Shown here: positions 12,464 to 20,230 of the stretch, in pieces
Position numbering within the stretch: the first letter of the stretch is position 1
Layout: the number at the start of each line of letters is the position of its first letter
Assembly: GCA_037954235.1 (NCBI GenBank)
Contig: JBBMOA010000012.1
Span: 14,005,144-14,069,143 of the forward strand
Reading direction: 5' to 3'
DNA from: Aulostomus chinensis
Taxonomy: Eukaryota > Chordata > Actinopteri > Syngnathiformes > Aulostomidae
Length of the DNA stretch: 64,000 nt
Notes under the pieces: model-generated
Told to the model about the DNA's origin: nothing
The model's database searches: none
What the model saw: the letters and a program-made list of their open reading frames with translations, nothing else
Translations under genes and position numbers: made by a program

Positions 12464-15400
12464 TGTAGGAAGTGGTTAAATCAGATGGAAGAAAGCAATA
12501 CTCAATGATGTTGGCCTCCAAGATGGTGGACTGCCTGTGTGGTCAATGGAACTGAAGTGATTTGATGGATTTTTTGGGGGGGGTTCCAACTCCCACAAAT
12601 ATTCAAACAACAGTACCCACATTTTCCATCCGCAACAAAAAATGCATTCCCACTGGAGAACACTAAGGTTGGTGCTGGTGGTGGGGGGTGTGGAGTGGGG
12701 GGGCAGCTATTGTTCAGGAAAAGAAACCACATACTAAGCTGAAGACTTTTATTGGAACAAATGTTTTGACCCTGCAGCTGAATAGTTTCTTCTTTACAAA
12801 ATCAGTGCTTTTATTGCACAAGAATAAATAACAAATAAGAGTGAAACACAGGAACACACATGCTTGAATGCATGTATGTGCGTATCTTAGACATATTTTT
12901 CAGTGTATTTCCAGCATCTAGAATACAATTTTTTTAAAGCTGATCTATCGGTCAAAGTAAAAAATGACAGAGGGATTTTATTCTCCAGATCCAGACCTCT
13001 AATGAAGGCCTAGATGACGTCGTCACTGAGGACCATGGCTTTGACGTGTTTCACTATGGTTATGGTGTCATTAACCACACAGAGGAAGGCAGCACCGGAT
13101 TCCCATTCAGTGTGTCACATGGCACAGACCAGGCCAGTATCGCCATGCCTGTCAACCCCGGACGAGCACTGATGGTGTTCTTCAGTCTTAGGGTGACCAA
13201 CATGATCTTCTCTGAGGATCTCTTCAACAAGAGCTCTCCAGAATACAAAGCTTTGGAGCAGCGCTTCCTAGAACTGGTACATTTAGTCCTAATGATCATT
13301 ATTTCCGCCGTCAGCGGCTCCATGTTGCAGCGTCACATGTAGATTGTCCTGTCTCTCCCCAGCTTGTACCGTACCTGCAGTCTAACCTGAGTAACTTTGA
13401 GAACTTAGAGATACTGAACTTCAGGAACGGCAGCATCGTGGTCAACAGCCGGATGAAATTTGGCAAGCCTGTGCCTCGCGGTGTCACCTCCACTGTCTAT
13501 CTGATTCTTGAGGACTTCTGTAACACAGCTTACCAGACCATGAACCTGGCAATCGATAAGTACTCGCTGGATGTCGAGTCAGGTGGGTTCCTGCTAGTAT
13601 TTGTGTTTCAACCTCCTGAGACTGTGTGCACAACCCAGCAACACAAGGCTGTCGTACTGAAATGGTGCAGAGCTGAAAAATATATCCTCAATGTAAATAT
13701 TCCACCTTGAGGCTTTGTTATAATTACGGGACTGCTCAGCGATCGCTGGGTTTCATTTGGATGGTGGTTGTTGTCACATGTACCCCTGCGAAGATCCCGG
13801 CCTCCGTGGGGACAACACAAGCCAGCCTGTCTGCGGCTGCAGGGTAGATTCCACAGCTGCACAAGTAGATTGTACGCAGGGGTGAGCGTTTTCATCCTTT
13901 GTGGGTGTGTGAAGGATCTGGCCCTTTTGTAAGAAACCTGGTGAGTGATCACGACTTTTAATCAGCATCTTGATAATCCTGCATGTGTGAGAGTGATGGG
14001 CGATGGGTTATCCTGGCAAAGAAGTAACATTCGGTAACGCACATTAATGGAGAAAAAAACAGTTGGAACCAAGAACAAATCTTTGAGTTATCTGAAAATA
14101 GCAGCAAAAATAAATATGTATGTTTTGCAGTTTTTGGGTTGTATATGTACTTGCTTTTTTTGGTTAGTTTCCCTAAGAATTAGATGAGGCAACTGATAAC
14201 ACTCTTGTGTTGCATAATAAGGTCTGCATGTTGAACAGAATCTGCTAACCCCTTCAAAGCTCATTTACATATTTGTTTGGTTAATCCGTACAAACCCCAA
14301 AACAAACAAGAACAAGATGCTGAGTTGTAGCGGTGCAAGCTAAACTGAAGTCTTTGCATCGAGCCTGGCTAGCCTTTTTACCACCTGTTTCTATTCTCTG
14401 CGCTAAGCTAAGCTAAGCTAAGCTAACTGACTTTTGGCTTGAGCTCTATATCTTCCGGTGTTTATTTTTTATAATTTTTTTTTTCTTGGCAAAAAAGTGA
14501 AATGTAGTCCCCAAAATATCAACTGTAAGCCTGTGTTATCTTACCTCCATGTATGACTTGCTTATCACCACATCAAACCTATTAGTCTGCTTTCAAATTT
14601 TTATTAGTATTTTTTTACAGTTTCCCCTAATGATGTCATACACACAATAACACTGTCATGGCTTTTTATTTTCCAGGAGACCAGGCAGACCCCTGTAAGT
14701 TCCAGGCATGTAATGAGTATGCAGAGTGTAAGGTGAACAAGTGGTCGGGGGAGGCGGAGTGTGTGTGTAACGCTGGATATTTCAGCGTGGACGGTCTACC
14801 CTGTCAGAGTATCTGTGAGTTGCAGGCGGACTTTTGCCTCAATGACGGCAAGTGTGACATCATCCCGGGCCAGGGGGCCATCTGCAGGTGGGTGGAGATT
14901 AGGGGAAGAGATCTGCGTGTGGGCAAGAGTGACTTTACAGGATTGCAAGATCACAGAATGTTTTGAACTTCAGTTCACAGAGGAGGCCAGAGACCTTTTT
15001 ACCAGATTCACACTTTGATCACTTTGACAGAATAGATGTGTCAGCAGTCCTTAATGCGTAGGGTAGGATGGGAAGCTAATGAAAAGAGTTTCGTTTTTAA
15101 CACCAGTTTAATCAAATCTGTATTTTACGTACGTACATGAAAACAATATGTTCCCTGGAATAATTGCTAAGATGTGACTGGTGTTGTGATCTATTGTTTG
15201 TTGCATCATTTGAGGTAACGGATTCCTTGGAAACATTCTTGATGCGTGTGTCTGTGTGCCTTGTGTCTGTGGTTTCATCTCCAAACAGACATTTGAAATG
15301 CAAATCAGTGACAGGAACATGTGGCTCTGTTGAGGTTTTAGAACGTGCTGTGGTTTAATTATGAGCAGACGCTCAGAGGCCGCGTGCCAAGATGACCTTT

Positions 15401-17733
15401 GCTTCACACCCCATACAGCATCACCACATTAGTTGTTTACATCACATCGTCCAACCGAAAGTGTTCCATGGAGACAAACATTTGAAAAGTGTTATTCCAA
15501 AACAACAAGTCATGGTTTGATGACACACGCAGAACTTTATGATGATAAACGTCGTCATAGATGTGGTCATGATTTTTAAGATTTGTCAGTAGTTAAACAG
15601 CGATGTGCAACTTTTTTTTTTTTTTTTTTCCCCCCAAGAAGCCTTTTGTAAGAAATCCGGACGCACTAAGTCCGACTTGGGAATTTGGAAGGGATGACAC
15701 AGTTTGGAAATTTCTGCAGTCAAAACAACAGCAGATCTTATGACTTCAGTTGAGATCACACTATTGTCGTGTTCTAGATTTCTGCAATACAGGACTTAAC
15801 TCCTCTGAAAGGTTCGAACAAATTTCGGAGTTGGCTCTATCATGAATTGAGCGTAGATCTGAGGTTTAATGTTGGTGTGACAGCAGTACTAAAAAAGAAG
15901 TTCCTCTGAGAGTTCTCTCAATTATCACTGCTTATTGGCGTGAAATGCATTTTGGGATACTTTGGTATCCAAGTACACACATGATGCATCTGAAAGAACA
16001 CTTCCAGGAATTTGGGCTGTCGTCAGCCCACTCCTCTGGAGTTCCTTTAAGGAGTTGAAAAAAATGGAACATACGATAAAGAATGTCCAGTGTCAGGTCA
16101 TTGCAGCTGAGTGGGAATGACGCCGTGACAGATAAATCCAATTATCTCCTCAGGTGTCGCGTTGGGGAGAACTGGTGGTACCGAGGAGAGCACTGTGAGG
16201 AGTACGTGTCCGAGCCGCTGGTGGTGGGTATAGCGGTGGCCTCAGTGGCTGGATTCCTGCTCGTGGCCTCTGGTGTCATCTTCTTCCTCGCCAGGACATT
16301 ACGGGATCAATACGACAAGGAGGAGTCAGAGGACCCGATACGGTGAGGAACTCCACCTAATTACAAGATTTTCATCAACCGTTCCTATAGAAGTATACAA
16401 AAGAGAAGATGCAGCCACTGTGAGATCTGTGGATCCTGTTTGGAAACCGTGGTAGTGACTTGTCACTCAAATAAAACACAAGCAGCTTTATCATCTGTTG
16501 CTCTCTAAATTGGGCCAAAATCTACAAACTGAGCGTTCTGCTTTATTGAGCAAAACTCAAAAACACCCGAGATCTTTTGGGAAATGTTTACTGTGATAAT
16601 ACCTCAACTGAGATGCTGCATCTTTTCTTTTTATCTTATCAAGTGGTCGCCCCCTGCTGACCAGTATGTAGAATGCAGATTTATTCACCCCTGCATTGGC
16701 TTCACTTTGCTGGATCCATGTCCACTCTTTCTGTCCTCTTTATTAACAGAGAAACTTTGAACTCTTGATTTTGGAGGTGAGCGACACAGTGGGGATGTCA
16801 TGAAAAGTAAACGTGTTCTTAATTGACACAACTGACTGGCAAAAAACCATCTGTTACCTCACTGTCACACTGAAACTGTTCGGAGGGTCATTTTCATCCG
16901 TTCTCTTCATTTGGGTTTCCCTTCAAATTTGTATGTTTGTATACAAATCTTCACATTTACTGGTACGCTTTTGTCATAAAAACATGTAACTATATTCCAC
17001 ACCTAAATTTAAAATTCCCTGTGAATTGTGAATTTATAAAAGATGCTTTCTGCTTTCTCAAATTTGACTTTGAGTTTACTATTATAGATATAATCTAAGT
17101 AAACTTTTAAGATTGGCATGTACATCTACAGGGATTCTATATACTGGCCCATACTCTATCTCATAAGATGAAACGTGCATGTTGAAAACAACCATACGAG
17201 TGAACACTATTCCCTCATGTAAACCAACCTCACTTTTCCGTTTGACGATGAACAGAAATGCTTCATTTTTAGCCTGAAGACGTTCCCTCCTTCGTGTAAT
17301 CTGCTTTCAATTAAAGGAGCCTGGTTTCTTTCTCGAGGGGACAGAATGGGTCGAGACATCTCATGACTGAATCCTTAGTTCCTCCGCCAAAATTATCCAC
17401 TGCACTACGTGCTGAAGTGAGGCCACCTCTCTCCCTCGCCCAGGGTTTATCTTTCCTCATGTCCCCTTTGCCCCATCTTTCATCTATCCTCATTTCTTGC
17501 AGACGCACACAACTTATCGGTCCTCCCTCCATCTGTGTGTCTGGTGTAGTTCAGACCAGCCTGTGGAGGAGATATGATGTTGATCTATTTCCAAAATCCT
17601 CAAACACCTACAGGTTGTCTGAGAGAGCCCAGCATAAATGAAAGAAACTATTGCAGTTAATAAAGGTTTAAAGCGTCACGTGTCACTTTTGTTTCTGGCT
17701 TTATTGAACTTCTTTCTTTCTGTGCGTGTGTGT

Positions 17734-17780
<47 letters not shown>

Positions 17781-19170
17781 CCTCCAGCCGAGGAGAGAGT
17801 CTTCCATCTCTAGAGAGGGCGACCAAATACAACCCCATGTATGAGAGTGAGGCCACCACCGGCTACAGCCACTACTACCGCCGCTACCCCGAGCCTCCCG
17901 TCTACAGCAGCGCCAGTGCCGAGGCCTCCACAGACTTCAGCAGCGAGGAGATACGACACATTTATGAGAACAGTGAACTGACCAAGGAGGTGAGTTTGTG
18001 TGCAACTGCTCTGAGGAATTATTCAATGAAAATATGTCTTTCTAAGGCAGACTTTACCTTCTTTTGTAAAAGCAGAAAGCAAAAAATTCTCTTTTGCTCT
18101 GATAGGTGTTTTCCTCCTGTGACACTTCTTTGTGACTCCAGAATGCAGAAAGAGCCAGCTGCATATATATACATACATATTTATCTATATATGTAGCTTC
18201 AAGCTTATGGTGACGTACAGTTAAAAAACGGAAGAACTGTTAAAAAAATGTCAAGCTCTCAAAGGTATCGTTCACATCTTCTTTATCCAGCCATACACTC
18301 AGTAATCCACCAATGCTTTGATTTGAGCTCAAATCAGAGAAACTAGAACCGCTCCTGTTCTGCGTTTGCTCATTGTTCTTCCACCCAATCCCAGTGTTAC
18401 CACTGAAAGATATAAACTGGAAACTTATCTGGTCTTTGCACTCTTTACTAAAAAGGTTTCTTTAGTTCTTTGAATGCAAAGCATCCTTTTGAATGGACTG
18501 AAGACTTTTCAGTGTGTTTATCTGCTTCTGATGTCATGCTCCCTCCTGACCAATATCCTGTACTGCTGCAGGAAATCCAAGACAGGATACGCATCATTGA
18601 GCTCTATACTAAGGACCGTCAGTTCGCTGATTTCGTGCGGCAGCATCAAGCGTGAGTGCCTCTCTTGTTTCCCCCTTTTTAGACTGCGATGAGATTAACA
18701 AATAGGCATGTACCGAACAAACCGAGATACAAGGGAAAAGGGAAACAAGTTGAAGATATATGAGGCTGGGAAGATTGGAGTAGGTTTTAATTTAAGAGCT
18801 GGAGGAGACGAGGAGTTACAATCACGCCAAACCAGTGTGGAAACGGATTTATCGTTCCCAAATCTTCACCAGCCAGGCTCAGAGCAGATACAGGGAGAGG
18901 AAACCTTTACAAGACACAGATGCTCCTTTGCCTGCCAACATTCTGGCGCTTGTAATGTGCCGTTGTCATTAGTTTTAAGTCGTATCTGGCGGTAGATCCC
19001 CCCTCTGTGCGCCACGGAGATCCTTGCTTTCACATAATGCTGCGTTAGTGCGTCAGTGTTGTGGGTTGTTATTCGTGTGTACGTCCTGACTCACCTCGAG
19101 AGATGTAATGTGTTTTTGTGTCTGCAGGGTCCTGGATACCCGCAGAGAGAGCTCTTCTGCACAGACATGA
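2167..19170 (+). CDS. impg2: Interphotoreceptor matrix proteoglycan 2, partial (C-terminal 970 residues), spliced
   Basis: Spliced gene; this entry spans the coding part that is secure in the window. Exons: 2167-2216, 2975-3027, 3115-3270, 3995-4053, 4173-4193, 7377-7585, 8586-8629, 10172-10364, 10728-11623, 12989-13276, 13363-13582, 14677-14887, 16154-16342, 17788-17989, 18572-18651, 19128-19170. All junctions are GT-AG, and the phases sum to an uninterrupted frame ending in TGA. Residue numbers below count from the first full codon at 2168. Order: low-complexity stem (1-34), SEA 1 (about 48-180), acidic mucin-like region (about 184-590), SEA 2 (about 600-715), two EGF-like modules (about 731-815), membrane helix (822-845) and cytoplasmic tail (846-970). 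Stretches such as VFFSLRVTN, SEDLFNKSS and NFRNGSIVVNSRMKF are hallmarks of IMPG2; the membrane helix separates it from secreted IMPG1. In vertebrates IMPG2 is a chondroitin-sulfate proteoglycan made by photoreceptors that organises the matrix around rods and cones; human mutations cause retinitis pigmentosa and vitelliform macular dystrophy. The N-terminus is outside the window. Whether this is paralogue a or b cannot be decided here. Confidence 0.96.
2975..3027 (+). CDS. impg2: impg2 exon: acidic stem
   Basis: Acceptor cttccactcag, donor gaa|gtgagt. It encodes an acidic, Ala/Pro-containing linker ending PVPEEE. It completes the split Glu codon begun in the previous exon and ends in phase 0, exactly as the next exon requires. 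Confidence 0.88.
3115..3270 (+). CDS. impg2: impg2 exon: start of SEA domain 1
   Basis: This 52-codon exon in phase 0 lies between acceptor ctgtgtgacag and donor aag|gtttga. It encodes VVELSIVLTGEIYSEAL followed by SSLKYQMLSRQLAEK, the first strand and first helix pattern of a SEA domain. The corresponding human segment has the same layout (hydrophobic strand, Y-x-E-L-x-D, then an acidic helix). Confidence 0.93.
3552..3578. repeat. (CA)n microsatellite
   Basis: About 27 bp of uninterrupted CA repeat in the impg2 intron between the first two SEA 1 exons. Confidence 0.9.
3995..4053 (+). CDS. impg2: impg2 exon: SEA domain 1, middle
   Basis: Acceptor atctctgcag, donor cag|gttagt. It encodes IEDALENLPGFKSVTVLDF and two bases of the next Arg codon. 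The L-P-G-[FY]-K-x-V-x-V-L-x-F-R pattern is the second SEA strand and matches IMPG-family SEA 1. Confidence 0.93.
4173..4193 (+). CDS. impg2: impg2 21-bp microexon in SEA domain 1
   Basis: Acceptor tttcatgcag and donor agg|gtgagt bracket only 21 bases, encoding (R)PHKDAQ(G). It carries the loop between the SEA strand ending LDFR and the strand DGVVVDYAV. Removing it would keep frame, so optional use is possible. It was chosen because both splice sites are strong, the phases fit on both sides, and known IMPG2 proteins have a short charged loop here. Confidence 0.85.
4829..4849. repeat. Poly-C tract
   Basis: A C run of about 21 bases with one G interruption, in the long impg2 intron. Such runs are prone to length error in assembly. 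Confidence 0.8.
5028..5298 (-). mobile_element. tRNA-derived SINE, 5'-truncated copy
   Basis: Reverse-complement match to the SINE copies at 31491 and 59603. It shares the B-box region (read in reverse as gccgggacttgaac), the lines reading tcccacagtcca and gaccgtaggt on the opposite strand, and the 3' part reading gggtgaaccccgcctctcgc. The copy stops just past the B box, so the A-box end is missing. It lies antisense inside an impg2 intron. Confidence 0.8.
5299..7376. other. Remainder of impg2 intron, no other feature
   Basis: AT-rich intron with short homopolymers. No exon or complete element is recognised. The intron ends in the acceptor tgtgtctccag before the exon at 7377. Confidence 0.6.
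7377..7585 (+). CDS. impg2: impg2 exon: end of SEA domain 1
   Basis: Acceptor tgtgtctccag, donor gcg|gtaaga. It encodes DGVVVDYAVTVLVDG, a hydrophilic loop with LTLQSNQVESSYHEL, then a Thr/Tyr strand TLAYTVSEIK. This completes the SEA fold. Where self-cleaving SEA domains have G-S-V-V-V, this one has D-G-V-V-V with no serine after the glycine, so SEA 1 is predicted not to autocleave. The exon begins and ends in split codons that agree with both neighbours. Confidence 0.95.
8052..8076. repeat. (CA)n microsatellite
   Basis: About 25 bp of CA repeat in an impg2 intron. Confidence 0.88.
8586..8629 (+). CDS. impg2: impg2 exon: linker after SEA 1
   Basis: Acceptor ctggttccacag, donor acg|gtgagt. 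It encodes SEILEPVSVADAAT after the split Val codon. It joins SEA 1 to the acidic central region and matches the short region after SEA 1 in IMPG2 proteins. Confidence 0.88.
8630..10171. other. impg2 intron with paired CCAAT motifs near its 3' end
   Basis: No exon is seen. An AT-rich stretch lies at 9860-9890. Two CCAAT-type motifs in opposite orientation occur near the end (gattggctc at 10061-10069 and gaccaatcagagcc at 10083-10096). The intron ends in the acceptor tcttgttgcag. Confidence 0.5.
10172..10364 (+). CDS. impg2: impg2 exon: acidic central region, first part
   Basis: Acceptor tcttgttgcag, donor gca|gtgagt. Sixty-four codons encode a Glu/Asp/Val/Leu-rich segment (for example LVLEDLEDVKRDELLLEVSE), then a Pro/Ala/Thr run. 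It belongs to the fast-evolving region between the two SEA domains. No folded domain is evident. Confidence 0.9.
10728..11623 (+). CDS. impg2: impg2 large exon: mucin-like, glycosaminoglycan-attachment region
   Basis: Acceptor tgtttttcag, donor gag|gtaaag; 896 bp, 298 full codons. Composition is dominated by Glu, Val, Pro, Thr, Ser and Ala, with an acidic block around 10990-11035 (Glu runs). Near the start is SGSG (10877-10888) within an acidic context, followed by DLSDLLWP, resembling the human IMPG2 chondroitin-sulfate site in layout. This region is expected to carry O-glycans and chondroitin sulfate. It corresponds to the long, poorly conserved central exon of IMPG2. The open frame runs past the donor to 11647, but the next exon's phase and the strong donor fix the end. 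Confidence 0.94.
10877..10888 (+). other. impg2: Candidate glycosaminoglycan attachment site (SGSG)
   Basis: Codes SGSG preceded by VEA and followed by TGDLSDLLW. Ser-Gly dipeptides with nearby acidic residues are the known acceptor for xylose, which starts chondroitin-sulfate chains. The SGSG-x(2-4)-DL-x-x-W arrangement resembles the human protein as I recall it; the comparison needs an alignment. Confidence 0.55.
11624..12988. other. impg2 intron with long CA microsatellite
   Basis: No exon is seen. The intron holds the CA tract at 12384-12461 and ends in the acceptor ttattctccag. Confidence 0.7.
12384..12461. repeat. (CA)n microsatellite, 39 units
   Basis: Perfect CA repeat of 78 bp in an impg2 intron. 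The open frame of repeated Cys-Val codons on the minus strand is an artefact of this tract. Confidence 0.95.
12989..13276 (+). CDS. impg2: impg2 exon: start of SEA domain 2
   Basis: Acceptor ttattctccag, donor ctg|gtacat; 96 codons in phase 0. The first half is variable (DDVVTEDHGFDVFHYGYG). The second half is the highly conserved opening of SEA 2: RALMVFFSLRVTNMIFSEDL, then FNKSSPEYKALEQRFLEL. This is the most diagnostic IMPG2 sequence in the window. Confidence 0.97.
13363..13582 (+). CDS. impg2: impg2 exon: end of SEA domain 2 with cleavage motif
   Basis: Acceptor tctctccccag, donor cag|gtgggt. It encodes LVPYLQSNLSNFENLEILNF, then RNGSIVVNSRMKF, then VYLILEDFCNTAYQTMNLAI and DKYSLDVESG. 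GSIVV (13429-13443) fits the G-S-V-V-V consensus at which SEA domains self-cleave between Gly and Ser. The ectodomain could therefore be held to the membrane stub non-covalently, as in mucins. Confidence 0.97.
13583..14676. other. impg2 intron with GCTAA tandem tract
   Basis: No exon. A short tandem tract of ctaag units lies at 14401-14427 inside a stretch (about 14330-14460) that looks like a dispersed teleost repeat. The intron ends in the acceptor ttattttccag. Confidence 0.55.
14677..14887 (+). CDS. impg2: impg2 exon: EGF-like module 1 and start of module 2
   Basis: Acceptor ttattttccag, donor cag|gtgggt. Six cysteines in DPCKFQACNEYAEC ... GEAECVCNAGYFSVDGLPC make the first EGF-like module. 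ICELQADFCLNDGKC ... GAICR opens the second, which is completed across the intron. Both are extracellular, just outside the membrane. Order and spacing match IMPG2. Confidence 0.97.
14888..16153. other. impg2 intron, no other feature
   Basis: Intron inside EGF module 2. A poly-T/C run lies at 15610-15636. No exon or recognised element. It ends in the acceptor attatctcctcag. Confidence 0.65.
16154..16342 (+). CDS. impg2: impg2 exon: EGF module 2 end and membrane helix
   Basis: Acceptor atctcctcag, donor acg|gtgagg. CRVGENWWYRGEHCEE closes EGF module 2. LVVGIAVASVAGFLLVASGV with IFFL is a single 24-residue membrane helix, and ARTLRDQ is the basic stop-transfer flank. The topology is type I, with the proteoglycan domains outside the photoreceptor and the rest inside. 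Confidence 0.97.
16343..17787. other. impg2 intron ending in a GT microsatellite
   Basis: No exon. The TG tract at 17721-17777 lies ten bases before the acceptor at 17787. Confidence 0.7.
17721..17777. repeat. (TG)n microsatellite beside a splice acceptor
   Basis: An almost perfect TG repeat whose end is ten bases from the AG of the next impg2 exon. It occupies the place where the polypyrimidine tract normally lies; only taccctccag separates the repeat from the exon. Confidence 0.93.
17788..17989 (+). CDS. impg2: impg2 exon: cytoplasmic tail
   Basis: Acceptor ttaccctccag, donor gag|gtgagt. It encodes a Tyr- and Ser-rich tail: RRGESLPSLERATKYNPMYE, then HYYRRYPEPPVYSSASAEAS, then FSSEEIRHIYENSELTKE. 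The KYNPMYES and PVYSSAS motifs match the IMPG2 cytoplasmic region. The several tyrosines are possible phosphorylation or adaptor sites; their function is not established. Confidence 0.95.
18130..18400. repeat. Dispersed repeat, copy A
   Basis: Diverged copy of sequence also found at 57690-57950. Shared blocks include gactccagaat-x-cagaaa near the start, then cttctttat followed by a ctcaataatccac-like block. It lies in an impg2 intron. The family is not identified. Confidence 0.55.
18572..18651 (+). CDS. impg2: impg2 exon: cytoplasmic tail helix
   Basis: Acceptor tactgctgcag, donor agc|gtgagt. It encodes EIQDRIRIIELYTKDRQFAD then FVRQHQ, an amphipathic, conserved C-terminal segment of IMPG2. 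It ends with two bases of a split Ala codon. Confidence 0.94.
19128..19170 (+). CDS. impg2: impg2 final coding exon and stop
   Basis: Acceptor gtgtctgcag. It completes the split codon and encodes VLDTRRESSSAQT, then TGA at 19168-19170. The sequence continues as 3' UTR. The extreme C-terminus is poorly conserved, so the evidence is the phase fit, the good acceptor and the immediate stop. Confidence 0.85.
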
Positions 19171-19786
19171 AACAAGAGGGTATTTCTTCTTAATTTGAGG
19201 AGTGAGTAGCTGGAGAAAGTTAGCACCAACTATTCATGGACCTCTAAAAAACAAAAAAATGATGGCAGATATTCACAAATGGAATTTAATACTCAAACTA
19301 GATGAAAGATACAAAAATCAAAAAACCCACCAAATGACAAATGAGGTTTACGTCTTCCAGTTCTGACAGATTGTTTTAAGAAAGCCAAACTAAAGCCTGC
19401 GCTTATAAAACTAGATAGACAGAAATGGAGCATGTGATGGGAGATGAAACATGAGTTTATTTGATGATTGGTGATTATATGTTAGTACAACCTGTTTTTA
19501 AATGTTAATAAGTCATGGATGCCCCATCGATTTGTGAGTTTGTGAGGTGTTTTATGGCTAAGTTGTTGTTTTTTTTTCCGATCATCAGTCCAAATCCCTC
19601 TCACTAAGAAAGAGAACCATCCCCGTGGTTAAAAACATTCGGCATCAAAATCATTTCAGTCTTTTTTTTCCCCCTCCGATCAATGTCGAGCTACTTGTAT
19701 TTAAAGGAATACGTGAGGGTCGAAGAAAACGCACGTAGCTGCTTTGTGGGTCAGCATAAAGAATATGAGAATGTTGTGACATTTGG

Positions 19787-19828
<42 letters not shown>

Positions 19829-20230
19829 GCTCTGAAGCTCTCTTGTTAATACTTTACGTCCCATTTGTTCAATCAGTAGCTTACAAAAAGTGTAAGAACG
19901 TCATGATGTCATGTGCCAGACTACCACTTGGCCGTGAGCAGCTGCCTTGGCAACCAGCAGAGACTCCATGATGTCAGTGCTACAGGCCAAGTATGGTAAC
20001 ATAACCCTGTAAACCTCTGGTCTTACTCTTTGAGTCTTGTTAGCAGTGGGCAGCGCCACCCTAGCTCTTCCCCCATCATCAGTTTGTGCTAGGCTAAGCC
20101 AACTTGTTACACAGTGGATATATTTATATATTAGAATGATATTATTTTCATCTAACTCAGCGGAAAAGCTAATGAATGTGTGGGTATGTTGGTGTCTCGT
20201 GAATAAAAGCACAGTCTTCATGAGGTTATG
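19171..20230 (+). other. impg2: Probable impg2 3' UTR
   Basis: No further splice-paired exon follows the stop. The first canonical AATAAA signal is at 20202-20207, with a second at 20270-20275, so the transcript may end shortly after 20.2 kb. The CAG tract at 19788-19826 would lie inside. The end point is an inference from the signal alone. Confidence 0.4.
19788..19826 (+). repeat. (CAG)13 trinucleotide repeat
   Basis: Thirteen perfect CAG units in the probable impg2 3' UTR. A Ser-run open frame across it (19783-19971) has no other support. Confidence 0.93.

Noticed and set aside
12261..12521. Cys-Val repeat protein on the minus strand
   Set aside because: Produced entirely by the CA microsatellite.
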